NCBI GenBank assembly: GCA_031429355.1
Contig: JANOZM010000016.1
Location: 62,001 to 126,000 of the forward strand
Direction: 5' to 3'
DNA: 64,000 nt
Origin: JANOZM01 sp031429355
GTDB taxonomy: Bacteria > Pseudomonadota > Gammaproteobacteria > Burkholderiales > Burkholderiaceae_E
Shown here: positions 53,478-61,888 of the stretch, one piece after another
Numbering within the stretch: position 1 is the stretch's first letter
How the letters are laid out: the number at the start of each line of letters is the position of its first letter
Notes under the pieces: model-generated
Seen by the model: the letters and a program-made list of their open reading frames with translations, nothing else
What the model was told of the DNA's origin: nothing
Database searches by the model: none
Made by a program: the position numbers and the translations under genes

Positions 53478-54449
53478 ATGAAAAACGGAAATTTATTGCG
53501 TGTATCGCCAATCACAGTGTTAGCGACGGCAGCACTATTAACCCTTGGGGCATGCAGTTCGGTACCCCAAGAAAATTTAAACTTAGAACAAGCCCGACAA
53601 GATTTTACTAGTGCGCAAAGCAGCGGTGCCGTACAGCAATATGCCCCTGCGGAAATTAAACAAGCGAACGACGCCCTAATTAAAGCTAATGATGCATGGG
53701 TTGCCAAAGAAACCATGGCGCGGGTTGACCATCTTGCGTACTTAACAAAACAACGTGTAGCAATTGCCCAAGAAACTAGTAAGCAAAAAGTAGCTGAGGC
53801 GTCTGTTGCCAGCGCTCAAAGTGAGCGAGACAAAACAATATTGGCCGCTCGAACTAGCGAAGCAAACACGGCACAAGAGCAAGCTGAGATTTCAAAACTG
53901 CGCGCCGATGAATCGCGGCGACAAGCGACCGAATCAATGCGGCAAGCAGATGAAGCCAAGCGCCAGTCTGATGAATCACTAAGACAAGCCAACGCGTCAC
54001 GAGCCCAGACCGACAATGTTAGGTCCCGCAACGATGCACTAGAGGCGCAAATTCGAGAAATGAATGCGAAACAAACTGAGCGCGGGTTAATTGTCACGAT
54101 CGAAGATGTGCTGTTTGATACCAATCAAGCTACCTTAAAGACCGGCAATTTGCGCGGCGTCGAAAAGTTAATTGCCTTCTTGCAACAATACCCAAAACGT
54201 AGCGCCATTGTTGAAGGTTTTACCGATAGTGTTGGTAGTCCAGCGTCCAATCAAACGCTGTCCGACCGACGAGCTGAAGCTGTCAAAAGTGCATTAGTGA
54301 TGCAGGGTATTAGTATTAATCGCGTGTCCTCTATAGGTTTTGGCGAGGCTTATCCGGTAGCGAGCAATAGTAATAGCGATGGTCGCCAACAAAACCGGCG
54401 CGTCGAAATAGTTATCTCTGATGAGCAGGGCATCGTTAAGCCGCGCTAA
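53478..54449 (+). CDS. DUF4398/OmpA-family lipoprotein
   Basis: This protein is about 323 residues from the ATG at 53478. Lipobox LGAC follows a hydrophobic signal, then comes a DUF4398 region and a long coiled coil with repeated RRQATESMRQADEAKRQ-like heptads (about 110-200). The C terminus is an OmpA-like peptidoglycan-binding domain: VLFDTNQATLK, VEGFTDSVGS, NQTLSDRRAEAVKSAL, VSSIGFGEAYPVASN and QNRRVEIVI. It likely links the outer membrane to peptidoglycan. It pairs with the preceding DUF4398 lipoprotein. An in-frame ATG at 53415 is less likely. Confidence 0.88.
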   Translation: MKNGNLLRVSPITVLATAALLTLGACSSVPQENLNLEQARQDFTSAQSSGAVQQYAPAEIKQANDALIKANDAWVAKETMARVDHLAYLTKQRVAIAQETSKQKVAEASVASAQSERDKTILAARTSEANTAQEQAEISKLRADESRRQATESMRQADEAKRQSDESLRQANASRAQTDNVRSRNDALEAQIREMNAKQTERGLIVTIEDVLFDTNQATLKTGNLRGVEKLIAFLQQYPKRSAIVEGFTDSVGSPASNQTLSDRRAEAVKSALVMQGISINRVSSIGFGEAYPVASNSNSDGRQQNRRVEIVISDEQGIVKPR

Positions 54450-54478
54450 TTTTATAAACACTAATTTAAAAGTACTCC

Positions 54479-55861
54479 ATGCCTTATCAAACAGTTAATC
54501 CTTTCAACGGCGAATCGGGCGCTGTCTTTGCAGAACCGAGCAGCGAACAACTAGAGTTAATGCTGCAAACTGCCCATCAGCGCTTTAACGGATGGCGCAA
54601 TTCGAGTTTTGATGACCGAGCCTTAATTGCAGCAAAAGCAGCTGCGATTCTTCGTACCCGCTCGGATGAATTCGCGCGCTTAATTACCCTCGAAATGGGC
54701 AAATTAATTGAAGAGTCACGTGGTGAAGTTTTACTTACCGCCGATATCATCGACTACTACGGAAAGCATGCCGAAAGCTTTTTGTCATCGCAAACATTAA
54801 ATCCAGTTACGGGTGATGCTGTAATCCAAAGCGCCCCAATTGGAGTGCTCTTGGGAGTCCAACCATGGAACTTTCCTTACTATCAACTAGCACGGTTTGC
54901 GGCTCCCAATTTAATGGCTGGTAACGTTGTGATGGTTAAACACGCTGCCAACATTCCGCAATGTGCTCTCGCTTTCGAAAAACTTTGGCTTGAGGCAGGC
55001 GCACCCGTTGGTGTCTACACAAACTTGTTTGCCTCTCATGACCAAGTTGATTGGTTACTTGATGATCCACGAATTCGGGGCGTGGCACTAACTGGCAGTG
55101 TTGAAGCCGGAAAATCGGTTGCAGCGCGCGCTGGCAAAAACATGAAAAAATCTACGATGGAGCTCGGAGGAAACGATGCGTTTATTGTGCTGGACGACGC
55201 AGACATTGAAAAATCCGTAACCTGGGCAATGTGGGCCAAAATGAACAACAACGGACAATGTTGTATTGCCGCGAAACGAATCATTTTGCACGAAGCAATT
55301 GCAGACGCATTTATGAGCCAATTTTCTGCGGCCATGAGTGCACTAAAAGACGGCGACCCATTTGATAAAGCAACGACGTTGGGGCCGTTATCGAGTGAGG
55401 CCGCTTTAAAAAACCTAGTTACACAAGTTGATGAAGCAATCGCTGCTGGCGCAACGCTAGTGCAAGGGGGAAAGCGAATTGACCGAACCGGCGCCTTTAT
55501 GCAGCCTACTATTTTGTGCGACGTTACCCAATCAAATCCGGCATTTTACGATGAGTTTTTTGGACCTATTGCGATTATTTTTCGCGTCAAAACTGATGTT
55601 GAAGCGATTGCTCTAGCGAACGATTCTAAGTTTGGGTTAGGCGGTTCAATTTTTTCAAAAGACATTAATCGCGCAAAAGCAATGGCCCGCGAAATCGATA
55701 CAGGAATGGTATTTATTAATCACCCGACCTGGACTTCACCTGATTTACCTTTTGGTGGGGTTAAAGAATCTGGCTACGGTCGCGAACTGTCGTCAATGGG
55801 AATTCACGAATTTGTAAATAAAAAATTAATACGGGTTGCGCATATTGATGCGCCAGCTTAA
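54479..55861 (+). CDS. NAD-dependent succinate-semialdehyde dehydrogenase (Sad/YneI-like)
   Basis: This 460-residue aldehyde dehydrogenase has FNGESGAVF near the start, GVQPWNFPYYQLARF, NAD-site GSVEAGKSVAARAGKN, the catalytic Glu in MELGGNDAF and the catalytic Cys in NNGQCCIAAKR. The C-terminal PFGGVKESGYGRELSSMGIHEFVNKKL is typical. Length and HPTWTSPDLPFGG match the YneI/Sad type of SSADH. It starts 29 bases after the OmpA-like gene and may be cotranscribed. Related semialdehydes are possible substrates. Confidence 0.87.
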   Translation: MPYQTVNPFNGESGAVFAEPSSEQLELMLQTAHQRFNGWRNSSFDDRALIAAKAAAILRTRSDEFARLITLEMGKLIEESRGEVLLTADIIDYYGKHAESFLSSQTLNPVTGDAVIQSAPIGVLLGVQPWNFPYYQLARFAAPNLMAGNVVMVKHAANIPQCALAFEKLWLEAGAPVGVYTNLFASHDQVDWLLDDPRIRGVALTGSVEAGKSVAARAGKNMKKSTMELGGNDAFIVLDDADIEKSVTWAMWAKMNNNGQCCIAAKRIILHEAIADAFMSQFSAAMSALKDGDPFDKATTLGPLSSEAALKNLVTQVDEAIAAGATLVQGGKRIDRTGAFMQPTILCDVTQSNPAFYDEFFGPIAIIFRVKTDVEAIALANDSKFGLGGSIFSKDINRAKAMAREIDTGMVFINHPTWTSPDLPFGGVKESGYGRELSSMGIHEFVNKKLIRVAHIDAPA

Positions 55862-55947
55862 ACGGATTTGGTGTAGAACCGAAAGCAGTTGCAGATCGAT
55901 TGGCATATTAGTTAACTTTGGACACGGTGGCTTAGTTTTACAAAAAG

Positions 55948-56469
55948 ATGATTAAGATCAACACAGAGCAGAAGCTTGTAGGCGTTGTCCTACCAAGATT
56001 GTCGCCATTTAGCCTAAATGATTTGCTCAATTACGTTCATACTCAACGCGCATCTGCAAATTTAGTTACCGCCACTGAGACCATGCCTGCCGTCAATCCT
56101 ATTAAAGTTTTTATTGTTGAAGACAGTCTCGTTATTCGCGATAGTTTAGTTGAGACCCTTGAAGAGCTACTACCGTTAAAGGTGGTTGGCGTAGCAGACG
56201 ACGAACTTGGCGCTTTGCAATGGTTGTTAAAACCGGAAAACGAATGTGACTTAATAATTGTCGATCTTTTTTTACGAAACGGAACAGGGCTTGGCATTCT
56301 CAGAGCATTACACGGAAGACCCAAAAAATATGCTGTGGTGGTCTTAAGTAATTTTGCAACAATCGACACGCGCCAAAAGTGCTTTGGCTTTGGCGCGGAT
56401 AGAGTGTTTGATAAATCGAATGAAATTGACGGGCTAATTGCTTACTGCAAAGAGTTGTCTAAGTATTAA
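55948..56469 (+). CDS. Single-domain response regulator receiver protein
   Basis: This 173-residue protein has a receiver domain at about 50-170 and no output domain. FIVEDSLVIRDSL supplies the acidic pair, Asp106 in IIVDLFLRNGTG is the phosphoacceptor, VLSNFA the Thr/Ser position, and DKSNEID the Lys. Residues 1-45 are unrelated; an internal ATG at 56083 may be the real start. It lies beside a NarL/NarX-type pair but is not in the same transcription unit as either. CheY-like or phosphorelay roles are possible. Confidence 0.82.
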   Translation: MIKINTEQKLVGVVLPRLSPFSLNDLLNYVHTQRASANLVTATETMPAVNPIKVFIVEDSLVIRDSLVETLEELLPLKVVGVADDELGALQWLLKPENECDLIIVDLFLRNGTGLGILRALHGRPKKYAVVVLSNFATIDTRQKCFGFGADRVFDKSNEIDGLIAYCKELSKY

Positions 56470-56499
56470 GTCTCAAGTAAGAACTGTAATTGCGAAGTT

Positions 56500-57165
56500 T
56501 TACTGTATCAAATTGTTTTTAAGCGCATAGTAGGTCAGGTCGCTGTTAGAAGACAAATTAACCTTCTCCATCACCCTGGTGCGATAGGTGCTAACGGTTT
56601 TAACACTAAGGGACATACTAATGGCAATGTTTCCAATGGTTTCGCCGCGAGCCAGCCGCAAAAAAACCTGTAGCTCTCGATCTGATAGATTTTCGTGAGG
56701 CAGGCGATCGTCCGCGCCTATGCCATCAGAAGATTTTGCGTTTTTATTTGCAAACAAACTATCGGCCAAACGTTCGGCGACACTTGCGGTGATGTATTTG
56801 CGGCCGCGTGCAATTGTGCGTACCGCTTTTACAATTTCATCGGGATCGCAGTCCTTATTAAGGTAGCCACTAGCGCCTTGTCGCAACAACGTAGTGGCGT
56901 AATGCGCTTCGGGGAAGCCGCTCAAAATCAACACTGGCAAATCGGGCCAACGTGCTTTAATGGCCAACAGAGCATCGATTCCACTTTGGTCTGGCATCGA
57001 AATATCCATCAGCAAAACATCAATTTCAACTGTACGAGCAAGTTCCAGCGCCTCGCGGCCGTTTACTGCTTCGGCAACAACCTGAAAATCCAACTGGTCG
57101 GAAAAGAACTGGCGCAAGCCAGAGCGCACTACGGCGTGATCATCAACAATTGCGATTCTGATCAT
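56500..57165 (-). CDS. NarL/FixJ-type response regulator
   Basis: This 221-residue regulator has a receiver domain with Asp54 (LLMDISMPDQSG) and a LuxR-type helix-turn-helix C terminus (LSDRELQVFLRLARGETIGNIAISMSLSVKTVSTYRTRVMEK). It is transcribed divergently from a histidine kinase of the matching NarX class (57263), so the two likely form a pair. UvrY/GacA- and NarL-like functions are both possible. No target promoter can be named. Confidence 0.93.
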   Translation of the reverse strand: MIRIAIVDDHAVVRSGLRQFFSDQLDFQVVAEAVNGREALELARTVEIDVLLMDISMPDQSGIDALLAIKARWPDLPVLILSGFPEAHYATTLLRQGASGYLNKDCDPDEIVKAVRTIARGRKYITASVAERLADSLFANKNAKSSDGIGADDRLPHENLSDRELQVFLRLARGETIGNIAISMSLSVKTVSTYRTRVMEKVNLSSNSDLTYYALKNNLIQ

Positions 57166-57262
57166 AAAAAGGCATCGCTTTCTAGTTGGTTACGGTTAGT
57201 AAAAAAGTTAACAGCCTAAGTAACCGTCACTCGATAGTGGCACAATATCTATAGAAATAACC

Positions 57263-58591
57263 ATGCGCAACCCGTTTTTTGTCTTTAATCGAAGTCTCGT
57301 CGTATTTCCACTCGCGTGTGTTGCAATTAGCGCATTTATTTACATGAGCGAAAAAGCATTTTTTAAATCGGTTGATACATTAAAAGACTTAACCGAAGTA
57401 GGCCAAGCGAATGTAAATCTTCAAAAAGTGTTAGCCGAATTACGCGACGCCGAAATACAAATGAATGCGTACCGAGGAAGCGGCTCGCCCGAATATAAGT
57501 TAGGTTTTGAAACCGCAGTCAAAAATCTTGATGACACTTTTTTAGCGCTCGGGGCTTACCGAACCTTGTCGCCTAATTCGATTGCTGTCTTAGCTCAGTT
57601 TAAACTATTGACGGAGTTAAAGTTAACGCAAATGCGAAGTTCGGAGGTCCCGATAGCAAACGCTGTTCCGCTTTCAGAGTTGCGTCGATTGCGAGCGCAA
57701 TGGTTAAAAAATGAGGATCAGTATGTCGAGGAAAAGCGAACCACGATGCTACGGTCCTTAACTGTGAGTCGTTACGGCGTCGTGGCGCTTAGCGCTGCTA
57801 GTTTGATTGGTTTGTTTTTTTACTTACGCCAGACAAATATGCTCGAAAAAAAACGGTTAGAGTTTCAACGGCTCTTGCAAACCGAAAAAGATGGTTTAGA
57901 AGTAGAAGTTACACAACGGATAGCGCAATTAACCGAGTTAACATTGCATTTACAAACTGCTCGCGAGGACGAGCGAAATCGTTTGGCCCGAAACCTGCAT
58001 GACGACTTAGGTGCGCTACTAACTTCAGCAAAGCTTGACGCAGCGCGAATAAAAAAACGACTGCTAGGGTCCGAACCAGACACCCTAAAGGTACTCGAAC
58101 ATTTGGTGGAAACATTAAATAGTGGTATCGCATTAGGACGTACGATTATTGAAGATTTGCGTCCCTCGGCTCTTGCCAATTTGGGCTTAAATGCCAGCCT
58201 CGAAATACTGTGCCGCGAATTTTCCGAACAAACAAATATTGCGGTGGAACATCGTATTCAACTTTTCTCAGCGCGTATCGAGCCCACACTAGAGCTAGTT
58301 ATTTATCGTATTGTGCAAGAAGCCTTTACTAATATTGCCAAACACAGCAAAGCAACGCGAGTAATTTTATTTGTTAGTTTGCAAGAAAGCGCAATTGTCA
58401 TTTCCGTTAGCGATAACGGAATTGGATTTAATCCATCCCAGCTTCCCAAAGCATCCTTTGGTTTAGTAGGGATGAAGTTTAGAGTGCAAGCGGAAGGCGG
58501 ATTTCTAACCGTTGTATCACCTAGAGGGCAAGGAACACAAATTCAAGTAACTTTACCCATCAATGCGTCGGATTTATCCTACGATAAGTAG
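57263..58591 (+). CDS. NarX/DegS-type sensor histidine kinase
   Basis: This 442-residue membrane kinase has TM helices at about 11-28 and 171-188 flanking a helical periplasmic region of about 140 residues. A HisKA_3 dimerisation domain holds the phosphoacceptor His246 in ARNLHDDLGALL. The C-terminal HATPase domain has VIYRIVQEAFTNIAKHSKAT, SDNGIGFNP and FGLVGMKFRV. It is divergent from the NarL-type regulator, with a 97-base intergenic region. The signal is unknown; no P-box of nitrate sensors is apparent. Confidence 0.92.
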   Translation: MRNPFFVFNRSLVVFPLACVAISAFIYMSEKAFFKSVDTLKDLTEVGQANVNLQKVLAELRDAEIQMNAYRGSGSPEYKLGFETAVKNLDDTFLALGAYRTLSPNSIAVLAQFKLLTELKLTQMRSSEVPIANAVPLSELRRLRAQWLKNEDQYVEEKRTTMLRSLTVSRYGVVALSAASLIGLFFYLRQTNMLEKKRLEFQRLLQTEKDGLEVEVTQRIAQLTELTLHLQTAREDERNRLARNLHDDLGALLTSAKLDAARIKKRLLGSEPDTLKVLEHLVETLNSGIALGRTIIEDLRPSALANLGLNASLEILCREFSEQTNIAVEHRIQLFSARIEPTLELVIYRIVQEAFTNIAKHSKATRVILFVSLQESAIVISVSDNGIGFNPSQLPKASFGLVGMKFRVQAEGGFLTVVSPRGQGTQIQVTLPINASDLSYDK

Positions 58592-58665
58592 GCTTGTGTT
58601 CCGCTAGGTACTGCGCTATTTGGTAACGACAATAATGTCTTCTTCATTAACATTTTGCCAAGCAC

Positions 58666-59748
58666 ATGACCTATCGCACAATAAAAATTCGAACTGGTCA
58701 AGCGCCAGAAATTTTGTCGAAAAAAGAATTTAGTCGACGCTTTAGAGCCTCGTTTATTGATCCCGCCTTTGTAGTCGAAAATCCTGCAATCACGCGTCTA
58801 GAAGGCATTGCATGGGGTGCCTATCTCGAAGGTCGCAAAGCACCGTTTACAACTAAAGCTGGTAACAGCTATGCCGATCCTACTTATGAATTATCGGATG
58901 AATGGCTCGCCACTAAAAAGAGTATTGATAAAGCGCAAAAAGAATGGAAAAACGCAAAGTTGCCGTCGCGCGTTTTATTGATTTGCGGTTCAGCCCGAAA
59001 CGATGGTACTTGTCCTGGAGAAATGTCAAAAACTTATCGCCTACTCGAACTTGCAAAAACGGAGCTTGAGAAATCTGAGGTAAGCGTCGATGTTCTTGAT
59101 TTAAGTTTGCTTACCTCGGAGTACGGACGAAATATTTTTCCTTGCAAAGGTTGCGCGTCCACTGCAATGCCGCTTTGTCATTGGCCTTGTAGTTGTTACC
59201 CCAACCCGTCCCTAAATCAGACCAACGATTGGATGAATGAAATTTATGTTCGCTGGACAGCAGCGCATGCGGTCGTCATCTTGACCCCCGTTTATTGGTA
59301 TCAAAGTCCCGGCCCCTTAAAACTAATGATTGATCGATTGGTATGTGCCGATGGTGGCAACCCGGACCCCACGACAACCGGAGGCAAAGACGCTGCAAAA
59401 GCAAAGAAAATCGAAATGCAAGGTTGGGATTTTCCGCAGCACTTAAAAGGGCGGGCCTACGGTTTGGTAGTCCATGGAGATGTGGCTGGTATTGAGGGAT
59501 CGCGGCGTGCATTGTCGGATTGGCTCGATTGGATGGGCTTCATCGATGCAGGTGCGCAGGCGCGTCTTGATCGATTTATAGGCTACTACGAACCTTATGC
59601 CAATAGTCATTTAGCGCTTGATAAGGACCTACTAATACAAGAAGAAGTTCGTAACGTAGCGCGAGCGGTTGCCAAGGCTGTTGTCGAACTACGGTCCGGG
59701 CGTTTAGCTTCAGTTCAACCAAAATTGCAACGGCCAAGGGCTAAATAG
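58666..59748 (+). CDS. NAD(P)H-dependent flavin reductase / flavodoxin-like protein with Cys cluster
   Basis: This 360-residue protein has a polar N-terminal extension of about 100 residues, then a flavodoxin-like FMN reductase domain (VLLICGSARNDGTCPGEMSKTYRLL; VILTPVYWYQSPGPLKLMIDRLVC). Within the flavin domain five cysteines form C-x2-C-x7-C-x3-C-x-C at positions 160, 163, 171, 175 and 177. This is unlike simple flavodoxins and suggests an Fe-S or metal site comparable in idea to iron-sulfur flavoproteins. It precedes the BON/CsbD stress group but is separated by 141 bases. The physiological acceptor is unknown. Confidence 0.78.
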   Translation: MTYRTIKIRTGQAPEILSKKEFSRRFRASFIDPAFVVENPAITRLEGIAWGAYLEGRKAPFTTKAGNSYADPTYELSDEWLATKKSIDKAQKEWKNAKLPSRVLLICGSARNDGTCPGEMSKTYRLLELAKTELEKSEVSVDVLDLSLLTSEYGRNIFPCKGCASTAMPLCHWPCSCYPNPSLNQTNDWMNEIYVRWTAAHAVVILTPVYWYQSPGPLKLMIDRLVCADGGNPDPTTTGGKDAAKAKKIEMQGWDFPQHLKGRAYGLVVHGDVAGIEGSRRALSDWLDWMGFIDAGAQARLDRFIGYYEPYANSHLALDKDLLIQEEVRNVARAVAKAVVELRSGRLASVQPKLQRPRAK

Positions 59749-59753
59749 GGTTA

Positions 59754-59763
59754 TGTCCTACAA
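59754..59763 (+). promoter_or_regulatory. TGTCCTACAA word, copy 2 of 3 (function unknown)
   Basis: TGTCCTACAA lies 126 bases before the BON-domain gene start, just after the flavoprotein stop. It is identical over 10 bases to the copy at 61578. Its function is unknown. Confidence 0.35.
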
Positions 59764-59889
59764 GCCATTGTCTGGAGTGCCTATATCAACAACCCAAGCG
59801 CGGCGTTAAATTTGGGTCTGTTACTTAACGGTTTAAATAGTTCGTACTCGGTACGTACTTCCAATTTTTAAAATCTTCGGAGAATTCTA

Positions 59890-60204
59890 ATGAAAATTCA
59901 ATCAACCATCATTGCCTCACTTATTTCACTTTCACTTCTTTTTGCGTCAGGATGCGCGGTTACTCGCGGTCAAGAATCTGTTGGTGCCTATATTGATGAC
60001 ACTGCAATTACATCGTCGGTCAAAGCGCAATTTGTCGGTAACACAGACGTCGATGCCAGCAGCATTAGCGTTGAAACATTAAAAGGCGCCGTTGTACTTT
60101 CGGGTTTTGCGAAAAACATGAAAGAAAAAGCCACCGCTGAAACTATTGCAAGAAAAGTTAACGGTGTTTCTTCAGTGCGTAACGACATTATTGTTCGCCC
60201 ATAG
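59890..60204 (+). CDS. BON-domain lipoprotein
   Basis: This 104-residue lipoprotein has signal sequence IIASLISLSLLFASGC with lipobox ASGC. A single BON domain follows (DDTAITSSVKAQFVGNTDVDASSISVETLKGAVVLSGF and a conserved C-terminal GVSSVRNDIIVRP). BON proteins such as OsmY and DolP act in osmotic and envelope stress. The gene is followed by a CsbD-like stress protein after 32 bases. It has an upstream CGGAG ribosome-binding site. Confidence 0.93.
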   Translation: MKIQSTIIASLISLSLLFASGCAVTRGQESVGAYIDDTAITSSVKAQFVGNTDVDASSISVETLKGAVVLSGFAKNMKEKATAETIARKVNGVSSVRNDIIVRP

Positions 60205-60236
60205 TTAGTTTGCTTAAAAAAATTAAAGGAATTAAT

Positions 60237-60485
60237 ATGAATTGGGATCAAATACAAGGGAACTGGAAACAAGTTACAGGCAAAGCCAAAGAGCAGTGGG
60301 GCAAGCTAACTGACGATGACTTCGATGTAGTAGCAGGGCGGCGGGATCAGTTGGCCGGCAAAATTCAAGAACGATACGGTATTGCCAAAGATGAAGCAGA
60401 GTCGCAAATTGCAGAGTGGGAGCGCAATGCTACGGATTCTTGGTTTGACGTTGGAACTGCCAATAGTGAGCAAAAGCGCCCTTAG
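60237..60485 (+). CDS. CsbD family stress protein
   Basis: This protein is 82 residues from the ATG at 60237, with AAAGGA seven bases upstream. The frame opens at 60210 but the family starts at MNWDQIQGNWKQVTGKAKEQWGKLTDDD, as here. YGIAKDEAESQIAEWE completes the domain. CsbD/YjbJ proteins are abundant small stress-induced proteins of unknown mechanism. It pairs with the BON lipoprotein. Confidence 0.95.
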   Translation: MNWDQIQGNWKQVTGKAKEQWGKLTDDDFDVVAGRRDQLAGKIQERYGIAKDEAESQIAEWERNATDSWFDVGTANSEQKRP

Positions 60486-60514
60486 TAATTAATTACAATA
60501 ATTAACTCCGAGAG

Positions 60515-61558
60515 GTGAGATCACCACTTGCTGCGCTGCTGCTACTTGCATCAATTGCACTCATTTGGATACTGCTGCCTTTTTATGGAACAATCCTTTG
60601 GGCAGTAATTATTGCCGTTATTTTTTCGCCCCTTTACAGGTGGTTGTTACCACGGGTTTGGGGGCGCAATAATATTGCGGCAGGCGTTACTTTAATTATT
60701 GTATTTGCAATTGCGATATTGCCAGTTGCTTTGCTGGCCGGTGCGATGATGAGTGAAGCGTCACTTATAATAAACAACATCGAATCTGGAAAGGTTAACC
60801 CTCAAAAATACTTTCAAAGTGTTTTCGATGCGCTGCCTAATTCTTTAGTCGCGCTACTAGACCGCTTTGGTCTTTTTAACTTAGCTTCAATACAAAAACG
60901 CTTAACCCTATTGTTGTCGCAGGCGAGCCAATTCATTGCGACGCAGGTATTAACCATTGGACAGATTACGCTCGAGTTTGTGATCGGTGTTTTTATTACG
61001 CAGTATTTAGCATTCTTCTTTATTCGCGACGGTGCTTTCCTCACTCGTGTTGTTCGACATGCGCTACCACTACCCCAAGAGAGCAAGCGCGAACTGATCG
61101 AAAAATTCTCGACCGTTATCCGAGCGACTATTAAAGGTAATATTTTTATCGCTGCAATTCAAGGGTCTCTAGGCGGATTTGCCTTCTGGTTTCTCGATAT
61201 TTCCGGCGCTCTTCTTTGGGGCCTGTCGATGGCAGTGTTATCGCTAATTCCTGCTGTTGGGGCGGGCCTAATCTGGGCACCCGTCGCGATTTACCTAATC
61301 GCCACTGGCGCAGTTTGGGAAGGCGCATTGCTCATTACTTGGGGCGTACTAATCATCGGCTTGGTAGACAACCTCCTTCGACCCGTGTTAATCGGTAAAG
61401 ATATTCACTTGCCCGATTACGTTGTAATGATCACTACATTGGGCGGGCTAGCCGTCTTTGGAATCAACGGCTTTGTCCTCGGGCCAGTAATCGCCGCGAT
61501 GTTCTTCGCTGTCTGGCATATCCATAGCACCCAATTAAGAAGCGATTCTCCCGAGTAA
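60515..61558 (+). CDS. AI-2E family transporter (PerM/YdiK-like)
   Basis: This 347-residue membrane protein has about eight TM helices. LPFYGTILWAVIIAVIFSPLYRWLLP at the start, IKGNIFIAAIQGSLGGFAFWFLDISGALLWGLSMAVLSLIPAVGAGLIWAPVAIY and DNLLRPVLIGKD mark the AI-2E exporter family. It starts with GTG at 60515, 29 bases after CsbD, suggesting one operon of BON, CsbD and permease. Substrates are unknown in most bacteria. Confidence 0.9.
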   Translation: MRSPLAALLLLASIALIWILLPFYGTILWAVIIAVIFSPLYRWLLPRVWGRNNIAAGVTLIIVFAIAILPVALLAGAMMSEASLIINNIESGKVNPQKYFQSVFDALPNSLVALLDRFGLFNLASIQKRLTLLLSQASQFIATQVLTIGQITLEFVIGVFITQYLAFFFIRDGAFLTRVVRHALPLPQESKRELIEKFSTVIRATIKGNIFIAAIQGSLGGFAFWFLDISGALLWGLSMAVLSLIPAVGAGLIWAPVAIYLIATGAVWEGALLITWGVLIIGLVDNLLRPVLIGKDIHLPDYVVMITTLGGLAVFGINGFVLGPVIAAMFFAVWHIHSTQLRSDSPE

Positions 61559-61577
61559 ATATTACAAAAAAAGGTTT

Positions 61578-61587
61578 TGTCCTACAA
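61578..61587 (+). promoter_or_regulatory. TGTCCTACAA word, copy 3 of 3 (function unknown)
   Basis: This is an identical 10-base copy of the word at 59754. It is 83 bases before the small ORF that precedes the glucan synthase gene. It is followed by CGTCCGATAGAC. The function is unknown. Confidence 0.35.
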
Positions 61588-61669
61588 CGATCAAGACGAC
61601 GTCCGATAGACCCCCGTCTGCGCAGATCGTATCGTAGAGGCTACTGAATTGAGATTCGAGGAGCATCAA

Positions 61670-61885
61670 ATGAAACATATCCACAATAGCCTATCGATCT
61701 TTGCCCCGATAAACTTAGAATTAAGCGGACTTGGTGAGCATTTAAATCATTGCAAACAACGTGGCGGAGGCGTTTTCGCATTGCGCTGTGGCACCGAATT
61801 ATTAAAGAATTTTGTTGCCAATCGTTTAATTACCAGCGCAGTTATCGTGTTCGTATTTATTGGATTTAGTTCAATGGCCGTATAG
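61670..61885 (+). CDS. Small hypothetical protein before the cyclic glucan synthase gene
   Basis: This 71-codon ORF starts at ATG 61670 with GAGGAG eight bases upstream, a strong ribosome-binding site. The C terminus is hydrophobic (LITSAVIVFVFIGFSSMAV), consistent with one membrane segment. No known family is recognised. It ends three bases before the ATG of the glucan synthase, so coupling is likely if it is translated. Confidence 0.5.
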   Translation: MKHIHNSLSIFAPINLELSGLGEHLNHCKQRGGGVFALRCGTELLKNFVANRLITSAVIVFVFIGFSSMAV

Positions 61886-61888
61886 GCG

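Noticed and set aside
56695..57219. 174-codon ORF opposite the NarL-type regulator
   Set aside because: It is a shadow of the receiver/LuxR gene; its composition is not protein-like.
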